Assembly: GCF_004912195.1 (NCBI RefSeq) | Contig: NZ_STGW01000010.1 | Coordinates: 1-64,000, forward strand | Direction of reading: 5' to 3' | Length of the DNA stretch: 64,000 nucleotides | Origin: Nocardioides caeni | Lineage (GTDB): Bacteria > Actinomycetota > Actinomycetes > Propionibacteriales > Nocardioidaceae | Shown here: positions 10,749-19,052 of the stretch, one piece after another | How positions within the stretch are numbered: position 1 is the stretch's first letter | Layout: each line of letters starts with the position of its first letter | Made by a program: the position numbers and the translations under genes | Notes under the pieces: generated by a model | Told to the model about the DNA's origin: nothing | What the model saw: only the letters and a program-made list of their open reading frames with translations | Databases searched by the model: none

Positions 10749-11714
10749 GTGAGGGGAGCGGGGATGGTGGCCGGCGCGTTGGCGCTCGGACTGCTGACGG
10801 CGTGCGCCGCCGACCCGGAGCCCGTCCACCAGAAGGTCGACGTGGTCGAGACCCCCGTCCCGGAGTACGACGCCTCGCTCGAGCCGTCCGCCGCCGTACT
10901 CCCGCTCGTGCCGGCCGACGTCACCACCATCAGCGTCACCGACTTCGACCAGCTCCGACTCGTCCTCGGCTTCGGCGCGCTCGACAGCGAGAGCCCTGCC
11001 GGCGAGCGGGACCGGTTCTGGACCCAGGTGCCGCGGACCGCAGCGCTGTCGACCGGCCTGCTCCGGCCCGTCGACGAGCGACTGCGCGCCGACTTCGGCT
11101 TCTCCTCCGACGACGTCGCCTGGGAGGCCACCTGGCCCGAGGCCGAGGAGGGGAGCGTCGCCTGGATCATCGCCTTCCACGACGACACCTCGATGGCCGC
11201 CGTCCAGCGTGCGGTGCGCGCCGGGGTCGGCCTGCTGAGCAACGCGGTCGTCGACACCGACCGCCGTCTCGTGTCCTCGGCGCCCCTGCCCGAGCCCGCC
11301 GACGCCTGGGGCGCCGACCCCGCGCTCGTCGCGATGTCGGGGCGGACCGCCGTGGCGACGTACCTCCACCGTGGGTGCCTGGAATTCGACGACGTCTTCG
11401 GCGACGGCATGGAGGCCCAGCTCGCCGCCGCCCCCGCCGCGACGATGCGGGCGCTCGACGAGCTCGACGCGTTCACCGTCGCCTTCGGCGCCGAGCTCGC
11501 CACCGTCCAGCTCGGACCCGAGCGCGGCGACGCCTTCGACCGCGCCCGTCTCGCCGACGTCATGCCGGAGACCGAGCCGGAGTTCGCGCAGGCGCTGAGC
11601 AAGCCGGTCGCCGACCCCGCCAGCGGCCGCGTCGGCTACACGATCGGCGACGCCGCCGCAGCCGCCGAGCTGGCGACCGCGCAGACGCTGCCGTTCGCGG
11701 TCTGCCCGGGCTGA
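10749..11714 (+). CDS. Putative lipoprotein
   Basis: From the GTG at 10749 the product is 321 residues, with a type II signal peptide ending in the lipobox LLTAC (Cys20), so it should be anchored outside the membrane. The mature part is acidic and Ala-rich with no assigned domain. A longer upstream frame exists, but only this start places the signal peptide correctly. Its stop overlaps the left arm of an inverted-repeat element. Function unknown. Confidence 0.75.
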   Translation: MRGAGMVAGALALGLLTACAADPEPVHQKVDVVETPVPEYDASLEPSAAVLPLVPADVTTISVTDFDQLRLVLGFGALDSESPAGERDRFWTQVPRTAALSTGLLRPVDERLRADFGFSSDDVAWEATWPEAEEGSVAWIIAFHDDTSMAAVQRAVRAGVGLLSNAVVDTDRRLVSSAPLPEPADAWGADPALVAMSGRTAVATYLHRGCLEFDDVFGDGMEAQLAAAPAATMRALDELDAFTVAFGAELATVQLGPERGDAFDRARLADVMPETEPEFAQALSKPVADPASGRVGYTIGDAAAAAELATAQTLPFAVCPG

Positions 11715-11876
11715 GCTTGGATTCACCGATTTTCCGCTGCTGCGTGCCACCCGACGGAGCGTCGGCTGCGTTGCCGACGCTCGACAGACGGCCAGTCTGG
11801 CTTCGCGCCGGGCGCCTTGCCGCCGCACCCATCGGGTGACGCTCGCGACGCGGCAAACCGGTGAATCCAAGCTGAG
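11711..11876. repeat. MITE-like imperfect inverted repeat
   Basis: AGCTTGGATTCACCG at 11714-11728 is repeated in inverse orientation at 11859-11873. The similarity continues inward: TTTTCCGC against TTTGCCGC, then CACCCGACGG against CACCCGATGG. The whole is about 165 bases, non-coding, and folds as one long hairpin with sub-stems (GGAGCGTCGGC). It could be a non-autonomous mobile element or a structured repeat. Confidence 0.65.
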
Positions 11877-11885
11877 CTTCGTTCG

Positions 11886-12659
11886 TCAGGCCCGCAGCGC
11901 GTCCAGCTGCCCCTTGTCGTGGGCGCAGAAGACGGTGACCTCGTCGCCGTGCGTCGTCGCCAGCTCGTGCAGCCGCTCGAGATTGGCGACCCGCGCCCGG
12001 TTGTCGACGCCCATCATCCGCTGGAAGGCCGCCAGCGCCGGGGGACAGCTCGGCGACGGATCCATCTGCCCACCGGCGAAGAACGCGTCGCCGGCATGCA
12101 GCAGCCAGTGCCCGTCGTCGCGTCGTACGGCGACACCGGCGTGGCCGCGGGTGTGCCCGTGCAGCGGGATCATCACCACGTCGTCGCCGATCGCCTTGGC
12201 CGCGGCGAAGCCGAACCAGTCGTCACCGCCCTCCGTGTGCTGCTCCCAGCGCGGCCCGTGCGCCCACTGGGCCTGCACGTAGCGCGCCTTCTCCCGCAAC
12301 GGCGGGTGCTGGACGGCGTCGTACTCCTTCGCGTGCACGTGCACCCGCGCCCCCGGGAAGTCGCCGAGCCCGCCGGCGTGGTCGAGGTCGAGGTGGGTCA
12401 GCACGATGTCGGTGACGTCGCCCGCGTCGAAGCCGCGGGCCCGGACCTGGGCGAGCGCGGTCTCCGCCTCGTCGAGAGCGGGGCGTACGGCGACCTTGAA
12501 CGGCGCGCCGAGTCGCCTCGGGTTCGCGAGGTCGTCCGTCCCGAAGCCGGTGTCGACGAGCGTCAGGCCGTCGGGGCGTTCGATCAGCAGCACGTGGGCG
12601 ACCATCGGCGGCGCCAGCGGCGGCCGCATCGTCGCGCAGTTGAGGTGGTGGATGCGCAC
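11886..12659 (-). CDS. MBL-fold metallo-hydrolase
   Basis: This 257-residue metallo-beta-lactamase-fold hydrolase is of the lactonase-like type. The metal-binding motif is THLDLDHAGG (H-x-D-x-D-H; one His is replaced by Asp compared with canonical HxHxDH). Further ligands are likely in HGHTRGHAG and the Asp of HAGDAFF. The N-terminus MRIHHLNCATMRPP is typical of the subfamily that includes N-acyl-homoserine lactonases. The substrate cannot be decided from the sequence. Single gene, no signal peptide. Confidence 0.85.
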   Translation of the reverse strand: MRIHHLNCATMRPPLAPPMVAHVLLIERPDGLTLVDTGFGTDDLANPRRLGAPFKVAVRPALDEAETALAQVRARGFDAGDVTDIVLTHLDLDHAGGLGDFPGARVHVHAKEYDAVQHPPLREKARYVQAQWAHGPRWEQHTEGGDDWFGFAAAKAIGDDVVMIPLHGHTRGHAGVAVRRDDGHWLLHAGDAFFAGGQMDPSPSCPPALAAFQRMMGVDNRARVANLERLHELATTHGDEVTVFCAHDKGQLDALRA

Positions 12660-12709
12660 GGGCTGATCTTGCTGCCTCCGGCCCCCGGGGGGAACCTCCC
12701 GCGGTAGGA

Positions 12710-12908
12710 ATCGCTGGTTGAGGTGCCGCGAGCGAGGAACGAGCCCTCTGTCGCTCGTCGAGTAGCCCGCGAGGGACGAGCGGGCGTATCGAGACGTCTG
12801 GCCGTGGTGCTGGGACTGGCCCGGTCCGGCGGACGGGCTGCGGGCGTCTCGATACGCGGCACGCTGGCGCTCGCCTGCTACTCGACGAGCGAAGTCGGCC
12901 CGACGAGC
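12710..12908. repeat. Pair of inverted dispersed repeats
   Basis: GTCGAGTAGCCCGCGAGGGA followed by GAGCGGGCGTATCGAGAC (12757-12794) faces GTCTCGATACGC...CGCTCGCCTGCTACTCGAC (12845-12884). The two copies are in inverse orientation about 60 bases apart. Confidence 0.7.
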
Positions 12909-12912
12909 GAAG

Positions 12913-13683
12913 TCAGAGGGAGAGGTCGTGGAGGCGCTGGACGGTGGGGGAGGTGGGGACGGTGGCCGGGTCGGGGGCGGTGCCGAAGAGGCGGTCGGCC
13001 GTGCCCGCCGAGGTCACGGTGAACCAGTAGTGCTCCGACTTGTAGTGGTGCAGCCGGTGGTTGCGCCAGATCCGCCGGTAGTAGGCGCCCTTCGGCCGGT
13101 AGTCGCTGTGCAGCAGGTAGTGCGTCCACTCGTAACCCGACTTGATCGCATAGACCGCGATCAGCAGCGTGAACATCGCCGTCCACGAGCCCGACCAGGA
13201 CGTCGTCGTCAGCCAGGCGAGTCCCGCCCACGCCGGCGCGAGCCACAACTGGGCCTGCCACGGGATGAACACCAGCGGGATCTCGCGCGGGCTCGCGTGG
13301 TGGGCGCGGTGCTTGCGGGCGAGCAGCGGATCGAGGGTCACCGGCCCGACCCGGCGCGGGCGCCAGTGCAGGATGAACACGTGGACCAGCCACTCCACGA
13401 CGGGCAGCGCCGCGACCAGGCCGACCGGGATCAGCAGCTCCCACCACGAGCCGGGGCCCGCGAGCACTCGTCCGGTGATCGCAGCCGCCAGCGCGGCGCC
13501 CAGCAACCACGGGCTCGGGTGGCGCCAGAACTCGGCGAAGACCTCGCCCATCGACTGGTTCGTACGACGCCCGGCAGCCCGCTCCCCGACGTACTTCCCG
13601 TCCAGCTTCCCGTCCAGCTTCCCGTCCAGCCGCGCCTCGTCCTCGGCCACCCGCTGCAGCGCGTGGGCGTCGCGGGGGCTCAC
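12913..13683 (-). CDS. Fatty acid hydroxylase superfamily protein
   Basis: This 256-residue integral membrane di-iron hydroxylase has the full set of His boxes: EWLVHVFILHW, RKHRAHHASP, EWTHYLLHSDY and RNHRLHHYKSEHYWF. Three or four hydrophobic stretches surround them. It resembles bacterial sterol-desaturase/fatty-acid-hydroxylase enzymes that oxidise lipid acyl chains or carotenoids; the substrate is unknown. The N-terminus carries three LDGK units encoded by an exact 3 x 12-bp tandem repeat (13594-13629). The start overlaps the stop of the GntR regulator upstream, giving a two-gene operon. Confidence 0.88.
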   Translation of the reverse strand: MSPRDAHALQRVAEDEARLDGKLDGKLDGKYVGERAAGRRTNQSMGEVFAEFWRHPSPWLLGAALAAAITGRVLAGPGSWWELLIPVGLVAALPVVEWLVHVFILHWRPRRVGPVTLDPLLARKHRAHHASPREIPLVFIPWQAQLWLAPAWAGLAWLTTTSWSGSWTAMFTLLIAVYAIKSGYEWTHYLLHSDYRPKGAYYRRIWRNHRLHHYKSEHYWFTVTSAGTADRLFGTAPDPATVPTSPTVQRLHDLSL

Positions 13684-14402
13684 AGGTCTGCCCCCAGCGC
13701 GTCGATGGCCGCGAGCAGCGAGTCGGCGGCGGGAGCGAGGACCCGGCCGGCCGCGGCCCGGGCGGTGTCGGGATCGCCAGCGCGGACGGCGGCGGCGAGC
13801 AGCCGGTAGGGCTCGAGCTGCCCGACCTCCGCGGCCAGGACCGACGCCAGCGCGGGCAACGCGGGCTCGTAGGCGATGCGCAGGCTGTTGTACATCAGGC
13901 GGAAGACGATGGAGTCCGCGCCGTCGACGAGCAGGTCCCAGTAGTCGAGGGTCAGCTGCTGCCAGCGGACCACGTCGGTGGTGGTGGCGAGCTCGCCGAT
14001 CACCTCCTCGAGCCCTGCCGCCAGGCCGGGTCCACCGCGCTCCGCGGCCCGGGCGGCGATGCCCGGCCCGACCTCGGAGCGGGCCTCGATCAGGCTGCGG
14101 GCGACGCCGGGATCGAAGCTGCCGGCGCGCACGAGCAGGCGGGGGAGCAGGTCGAGACCGGCCGCACGCCGGAAGTCGCGCACCGTCGTGGTGCCGCCCT
14201 GGCGCACCTCCACCAGCCCGGTCTGCGCCATCCGCTGCAGCGCCTCCCGCACGGCCGGACGCGAGATGCCGAGGACCTCGGCCAGGCGGCGCTCGCTGGG
14301 CAGCGGGTCGCCGACGGCCAGCTCGCCGTCGAGCACGTCGTCGAGGACCTGCTCGAAGACCTGGTCGGAGACGGTCTGCCGGATCACGGGTCGCAAGGCC
14401 AT
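13680..14402 (-). CDS. FadR-type GntR transcriptional regulator
   Basis: This is a 240-residue regulator with an N-terminal winged helix (PLPSERRLAEVLGISRPAVR, then EALQRMAQTGLVEVRQGG) and an all-helical C-terminal FCD-like effector domain. I chose the ATG at 14402: the longer start at 14438 would place the operator inside the coding sequence. A TGGTCAGACCA palindrome lies just upstream, so it probably represses itself and the co-transcribed hydroxylase. The effector may be an acyl or carboxylate metabolite, by family analogy. Confidence 0.88.
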   Translation of the reverse strand: MALRPVIRQTVSDQVFEQVLDDVLDGELAVGDPLPSERRLAEVLGISRPAVREALQRMAQTGLVEVRQGGTTTVRDFRRAAGLDLLPRLLVRAGSFDPGVARSLIEARSEVGPGIAARAAERGGPGLAAGLEEVIGELATTTDVVRWQQLTLDYWDLLVDGADSIVFRLMYNSLRIAYEPALPALASVLAAEVGQLEPYRLLAAAVRAGDPDTARAAAGRVLAPAADSLLAAIDALGADL

Positions 14403-14426
14403 GGGCAGGACCCTAGGCGCACCGAC

Positions 14427-14455
14427 AGCACTGGTCAAGTGGTCAGACCAGTGCT
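14427..14455. promoter_or_regulatory. FadR-type operator
   Basis: TGGTCAGACCA (14440-14450) is a perfect palindrome fitting the TGGTNNNACCA pattern of FadR-group GntR proteins. It sits within a wider inverted repeat, AGCACTGGTC-N9-GACCAGTGCT. It lies about 40 bases upstream of the regulator start and touches the stop of the preceding gene. Confidence 0.75.
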
Positions 14456-15797
14456 AGACCCGCTCGCAGTCGACACCCGCGAGGCGATAGGTCGCGTCGA
14501 GGACGGCGCCCGCGTGCGCCAGCCAGTGCGTGTCCACGTCCGCGTGGAGGGTGTGCACGACGACGAGGTCCCACGCCGTGCGCCACGGGGCGTCGACCGA
14601 CGTCAGCTGCGCGCCGGCGACCCGCACCCGGTCGACGTGCTGGTCCGTGAACGACACCGCCGCCCCGCCGCGTCGGAGGCGCTCGATGATCTCGAGGGCG
14701 GGCGACTCCCGCACGTCGGCCACCCCCGGCTTGTAGGCCACCCCCAGCACGAGCACCCGGGCCCCGGCGAGCGGGCGTCCGGCCTCCGCCAGGACGTCCC
14801 GGGCCCGCTGCACGACACGGCCCGGCCGCGCCGCGATCGCCTTCATGGTGGCCTCCACCAGCGGAGCGTCGGTCCGGTCGGCCCGCAGCTGCCAGAGCAG
14901 GTAGTGGGGGTCGCAGGGGATGCAGTGCCCGCCCACGCCCGGCCCGGGGGTGAACGGCATGAAGCCGAACGGCTTGGTCGCGGCCGCGCCGACCACCTCG
15001 GCCACGTCGAGACCCAGCCGCTGGCACACGTCGGCGATCTCGTTGACGTAGGCGAGGTTGACGGCGCGGAAGGTGTTCTCGTGGAGCTTGGTCATCTCGG
15101 CCGCCTCGGGTGAGCTGACCTCGTGCATGCGGGGCGCCATCCGTCCGAGTACGTCGACAGCGCGCCGCGTGCAGGCAGGCGTGAGCCCGCCGACGACCCG
15201 GGGGGTCGCCTCGACCGGGAAGTTCTCGTTGGCCGGGTCGATGCGCTCGGGGGAGAAGGCGACGAAGACGTCGACGCCGGGCTCGAGGCCCCGCGCGCGC
15301 AGCGGAGCCTCCAGCAGGTCGCGCGTGGTCCCGACATAGGTGGTGGAGGTGAGCACGAGGAGCTGGCCGGGGCGAGCCTGCTCGACGACCACGGCGCTGG
15401 CGGCGCGCAGCGCCGTCAGGTCGGGAGTCAGGTGCTCGTCGACGGGCGTGGGCACGCAGACGACGACGGCGTCCGCCGTCGCGAGCTGGGTCGGGTCGCC
15501 GGTGAGGACGAGCCGGTCGTCGCCGTCCAGGGTGGCCAGCCGGTCCAGGTCGCGCGAGAGCAGGTCCACCTCGCCGCGGGCGATGGCCGCGCGCCGGGCG
15601 TCGCTCACGTCGTAGCCGACCACGCGACCGCCGGCGGCCACGAACGCGAGCGCCGTGGGGAGGCCGACGTAGCCGAGACCGACGACGCCGAGCGTCAGCG
15701 CGGAGACGGGAGCCGGGACGGTCGCGGTCGCGACCTGGGTCGGGTCGATCGTCGCGACGGTCGGCGGGGGTGCGGGGCGGTGCTGGGTCTGGGACAC
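14454..15797 (-). CDS. Nucleotide-sugar (UDP-sugar) 6-dehydrogenase
   Basis: This NAD-dependent enzyme oxidises the C6 hydroxyl of a UDP-hexose or UDP-HexNAc to a uronic acid. It has 447 residues from the GTG at 15797. The Rossmann motif is GVVGLGYVGLPTALAF, the catalytic Cys lies in PGVGGHCIPCDPHYL, and KLHENTFRAVN is the substrate-binding helix. The C-terminal UDP-binding domain has VLVLGVAYKPGVADVRESP. The closest style is UDP-ManNAc/UDP-GlcNAc dehydrogenase, but UDP-glucose cannot be excluded. It is divergent from the Ig-like/GH18/GT2 genes and probably supplies the uronic acid precursor for their polymer. Start position is uncertain. Confidence 0.85.
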   Translation of the reverse strand: MSQTQHRPAPPPTVATIDPTQVATATVPAPVSALTLGVVGLGYVGLPTALAFVAAGGRVVGYDVSDARRAAIARGEVDLLSRDLDRLATLDGDDRLVLTGDPTQLATADAVVVCVPTPVDEHLTPDLTALRAASAVVVEQARPGQLLVLTSTTYVGTTRDLLEAPLRARGLEPGVDVFVAFSPERIDPANENFPVEATPRVVGGLTPACTRRAVDVLGRMAPRMHEVSSPEAAEMTKLHENTFRAVNLAYVNEIADVCQRLGLDVAEVVGAAATKPFGFMPFTPGPGVGGHCIPCDPHYLLWQLRADRTDAPLVEATMKAIAARPGRVVQRARDVLAEAGRPLAGARVLVLGVAYKPGVADVRESPALEIIERLRRGGAAVSFTDQHVDRVRVAGAQLTSVDAPWRTAWDLVVVHTLHADVDTHWLAHAGAVLDATYRLAGVDCERV

Positions 15798-15969
15798 GCG
15801 AGGGGTGATCGGGCGCCGCCGCCGGGACCTGAGGCGACCGGGACCTGGGTCCGTGACCGGCGGGGTCGAAGGTCCCGAACCCGGGCCGTCCCGCGGGTTT
15901 CCGCTCAGGAGCCCCGGCACCGGGCCGACCACAGCCCCTGGAACGTCGACACCCAGGAGATCACTTCAC

Positions 15970-17148
15970 ATGAACCCCATCACCCGCCGCGTCGCTCTCG
16001 GAGCAGCAGCGATCGCCGGCCTCGGTGGCCCCGCCCTGGCGCTGCCGGCCACGGCCAGTCCCTCCCTCACCGTCGTGTGCTCGACGGCTCAGGTCGACGT
16101 CATGAGCGGCGTCACGGCGACGTTCTCGCTCGACTGCTCCGACAGCGAGGGCGGTGCCGTGGACTCCTACGTCGTCGTCGCCGGTCCCAGCAAGGCCGCC
16201 TCCTTCGACGTCGACGAGCAGACCGGCGAGGTGACCTACCAGTCGACCCCCGCGGCCAGCGGCACCGACTCCTTCACGTTCAAGGGTGTGGTCGTGGGTC
16301 TCGGGGAGAGCCCGGTCACCACCGCCACCCTCACCTTCGACAACAACCGCCCCGTGTGCGCGCCGGTCGCGGCACTCAGCGTCGTGCACGACCGCGACCT
16401 CGCCGTACCGATCGAGTGCACCGACGCCGACGGCGACGACCTGTCCATCGTCACCGGCGTCACCGGTGCCGCCCACGGGACGGTCGACGTCGACGGCGAC
16501 GAGGTCAGCTACCGGCCGACGGCCGGGTACGTCGGAGCGGACTCCTTCAGCCTCCGTGCCGGCGACGGCCAGCTGTTCTCCGAGGAGGTGACGGTCGCAG
16601 TGACCGTCACCAACCAGGCGCCGGTCTGCACGAGCCGCTCGATCCGCGTCCCGCACGACACCAGCCGCACGATCTCGATCACCTGCACCGACGCTGACGG
16701 CGACGACCTGACCCACTCCCTGGCCGCCGCCCCGCAGCACGGCACCGCCACCATCGACGGCGACCAGGTCACCTACCGGCCCGCGGCCCGCTACCTCGGC
16801 GACGACTCCTTCCGGGTGACCGCCACCGACGGCATCGCGACCACCTCGGCCGAGACCTACACCGTGCGCGTCTCCAACGTCGCTCCGACCTGCACCGCTC
16901 CCCGGACCATCCACCTCCGCCGGGGTCGCGTGGTGCCGGTCCGCGTCGTGTGCCGTGACGCCGACGGCGACGCCGTCCGCCTCGTCGTCGCCCAGCGGCC
17001 GCGCTTCGGCAAGGTCGTCGTCCGCGGCACGCAGGTCCTGTTCCAGGCCGACCGCCGCCGCACCGGCCGGGTCGTGTTCCGGATCGCCGGGCGCGACGGC
17101 GTCTCCACCGGACGTCCCGTCGTCGTGACCGCCGTCGTCCGACGCTGA
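15970..17148 (+). CDS. Secreted Ig-like/cadherin-like repeat protein
   Basis: This 392-residue exported protein has a signal peptide (RRVALGAAAIAGLGG to about residue 33) and four tandem beta-sandwich repeats of about 90 residues. The recurring pattern is CTDADGDDL, then HGTVxVDGDxVxYRP, then YxGxDSF, as in cadherin-like/VCBS Ig-type domains. The DADGD segments could bind calcium. AGGAGA precedes the ATG at 15970. It is the first gene of a probable operon with the GH18 and GT2 genes and is likely a cell-surface adhesin or matrix protein. Confidence 0.85.
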   Translation: MNPITRRVALGAAAIAGLGGPALALPATASPSLTVVCSTAQVDVMSGVTATFSLDCSDSEGGAVDSYVVVAGPSKAASFDVDEQTGEVTYQSTPAASGTDSFTFKGVVVGLGESPVTTATLTFDNNRPVCAPVAALSVVHDRDLAVPIECTDADGDDLSIVTGVTGAAHGTVDVDGDEVSYRPTAGYVGADSFSLRAGDGQLFSEEVTVAVTVTNQAPVCTSRSIRVPHDTSRTISITCTDADGDDLTHSLAAAPQHGTATIDGDQVTYRPAARYLGDDSFRVTATDGIATTSAETYTVRVSNVAPTCTAPRTIHLRRGRVVPVRVVCRDADGDAVRLVVAQRPRFGKVVVRGTQVLFQADRRRTGRVVFRIAGRDGVSTGRPVVVTAVVRR

Positions 17149-17165
17149 CCGGTCCCACCCACCAC

Positions 17166-17198
17166 GACCCCTCCGGGACGGACCGTCCCGGAGGGGTC
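17166..17198 (+). terminator. Intra-operon hairpin
   Basis: GACCCCTCCGGGACGG and its complement form a near-perfect 15-16 bp stem between the Ig-like gene and the GH18 gene. There is no U tract. It may attenuate downstream transcription. Confidence 0.6.
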
Positions 17199-17219
17199 CG
17201 CAGCGAAGAAGGAGTTCCC

Positions 17220-19052
17220 GTGTCCGCACGGCTCGTGGCGCGTCTGGCCGCCGCACTCACGGTGGTCGCGTGCGCCCACGGTGTCGCGTCGCCGGCCTGG
17301 GCCGCCGGACCGGTCCGGCCGGGCCCGATGACGGTGTCGACCGTCGCGCAGACCGCCGCGGTCGTCAGCTTCGGCGCTTCGCCCCGTGCCGCCTCCTACG
17401 AGATCCGCGCCAACGGCAGGACGGTGCTGTCGACGCGGCGTACGACGCGGGTGCGTGTCCCGCTGCGGTGCGGACGCACCTATGAGGTCAGGGCCGTCGC
17501 CGTCGACCGGCGCGGTCGTCGCTCGCAGGCCTCCCCGGGCGCCCGTCTGCGGACCCGCGCCTGCCTCGACCGGACCGCGCCGACCGCGCCGTCCCGGCTC
17601 ACGGTGACGGCACGGACCAGCACCACCGTCACCCTCGCCTGGCCGGCCGCCACCGACGCCGTCGGCGTCACCGGCTACCTCGTCCATCGCGACGGCGTCG
17701 TGCTGGGCGGTGCCCTGGGCCGTTCCTACGTCGCCGGCAACCTGCGCCCGGGCACGTCCTACGAGTGGTCGGTCCGTGCCCGCGACCGCGCCGGCAACCT
17801 GTCGGCGCCCGTCGTGGTCCGGGCCGCGACCACCGCTCCGCTACCGGCGACCGGGGATGTCCGGGCCTACGTGCTGACCACCGACGACGAGTCCTTCCGC
17901 GACGCGCAGCGGAACTACCAGCAGCTGGACCGTGTGTTCCCGACCTTCTTCACCGTCACCGCCGGGGGCGACATCATCGGCACCGGCCGGCCGTCGATGA
18001 CGACCTGGTTCCAGGACCGCGAGGTCCTCGTGCTGCCCCGCTTCCACACCGAGGACCCCGCCGCCATCGAGGCCGTCGTGACGGATCCGGCGCGTCGCAG
18101 CCACGCGGCCGAGCAGATCGCCCGGGTCGTCTCCGCCGGTGGGTACGACGGCGCCAGCCTCGACCTCGAGATGAACATGCCGCTCACCGGCCTCAACGGC
18201 CTCACCGTCGACCAGCGGTGGGACCGGATCCGCAACGGCTACTCCGACCTCGTCGACGAGGTCGCGGCGCGCGTCCACGCCGACGGGGGACTCGTGTCGG
18301 TGGCGGTCTCGCCCAACTGGTGCAGCCGCACGGACCCCTCGACCCGCGAGACCGTCTTCTGCACCGACTCCTCCTCGACCAGCACCAAGCGTCGACGTGC
18401 CCACCTCTTCGACTACCACCGTCTCGCCGCGGCGGCCGACGAGCTGTGGGTCATGGCGTGGGGCCTGCACTGGTCGACGAGCGAGGCCGGACCGGTCGCC
18501 GACATCCGTTGGCTCGCGGCGGTCACCGACTACTACGACGACCTCTTCGAGGACCGCCCCGACCTCATCGCCAAGCTCACCCTCGGCACCAACCTCTACG
18601 GCATGGACTGGTCGCAGTACGTGCTGCGCACCGACCGCATCGTCTGGCCGGGGACCCCGTTCCCCGCCGCGCCGGCGTGCCCGGACTCCAGCCGAGCTGC
18701 CCGCCCCGACACGTCCTACGAGGGCACGCCCGGTGCGGGGACCCTGGTCGTCGAGTGGATCTGCCTGACCCGCTATGCCGCCACTTGGGAGCACAGCGAC
18801 ATCGATCCCGCCGAGTTCGTCGAGCAGCACTTCGACGACGCCTCGGGCGAGAACGTCCTCAGCGCACCCGATCCGTCGTACGCCGGCGCGCAGCGCCTGC
18901 TCTGGTACGTCGACCAGCACACCATCGACCGACGTGCGCAGCTCGCCGCGGACCGTGGCTGGCGGATCGGCTTCTGGCGGCTGGGCCGCGAGGACCAGGA
19001 CATCTGGCAGTTGCCGGCGCTAGTCGGCACCAACCCGGGGAGCACCCCATGA
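17220..19052 (+). CDS. Secreted FN3-FN3-GH18-type glycoside hydrolase
   Basis: This 610-residue exported protein starts with a GTG preceded by AAGGAG. It has a signal peptide to about residue 29 (ASPAWAAG), two fibronectin type III domains (about 30-118 and 122-205), then a GH18-like TIM barrel. The catalytic strand reads GGYDGASLDLEMN, corresponding to DxxDxDxE with the first Asp replaced by Ser but the acid/base Glu kept. It resembles YaaH/chitinase-type barrels and probably cuts an N-acetylhexosamine-containing polymer outside the cell. The stop overlaps the GT2 start. Confidence 0.85.
   Translation: MSARLVARLAAALTVVACAHGVASPAWAAGPVRPGPMTVSTVAQTAAVVSFGASPRAASYEIRANGRTVLSTRRTTRVRVPLRCGRTYEVRAVAVDRRGRRSQASPGARLRTRACLDRTAPTAPSRLTVTARTSTTVTLAWPAATDAVGVTGYLVHRDGVVLGGALGRSYVAGNLRPGTSYEWSVRARDRAGNLSAPVVVRAATTAPLPATGDVRAYVLTTDDESFRDAQRNYQQLDRVFPTFFTVTAGGDIIGTGRPSMTTWFQDREVLVLPRFHTEDPAAIEAVVTDPARRSHAAEQIARVVSAGGYDGASLDLEMNMPLTGLNGLTVDQRWDRIRNGYSDLVDEVAARVHADGGLVSVAVSPNWCSRTDPSTRETVFCTDSSSTSTKRRRAHLFDYHRLAAAADELWVMAWGLHWSTSEAGPVADIRWLAAVTDYYDDLFEDRPDLIAKLTLGTNLYGMDWSQYVLRTDRIVWPGTPFPAAPACPDSSRAARPDTSYEGTPGAGTLVVEWICLTRYAATWEHSDIDPAEFVEQHFDDASGENVLSAPDPSYAGAQRLLWYVDQHTIDRRAQLAADRGWRIGFWRLGREDQDIWQLPALVGTNPGSTP

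Noticed and set aside
14403..14438. Upstream start of the GntR regulator
   Set aside because: It would put the TGGTCAGACCA operator at the very start codon and adds residues absent from the family.
15798..15932. N-terminal extension of the nucleotide-sugar dehydrogenase from 15932
   Set aside because: The extra 45 residues are Pro/Arg/Gly-rich without family similarity and would overlap the divergent promoter region; GTG 15797 is closer to the Rossmann start.
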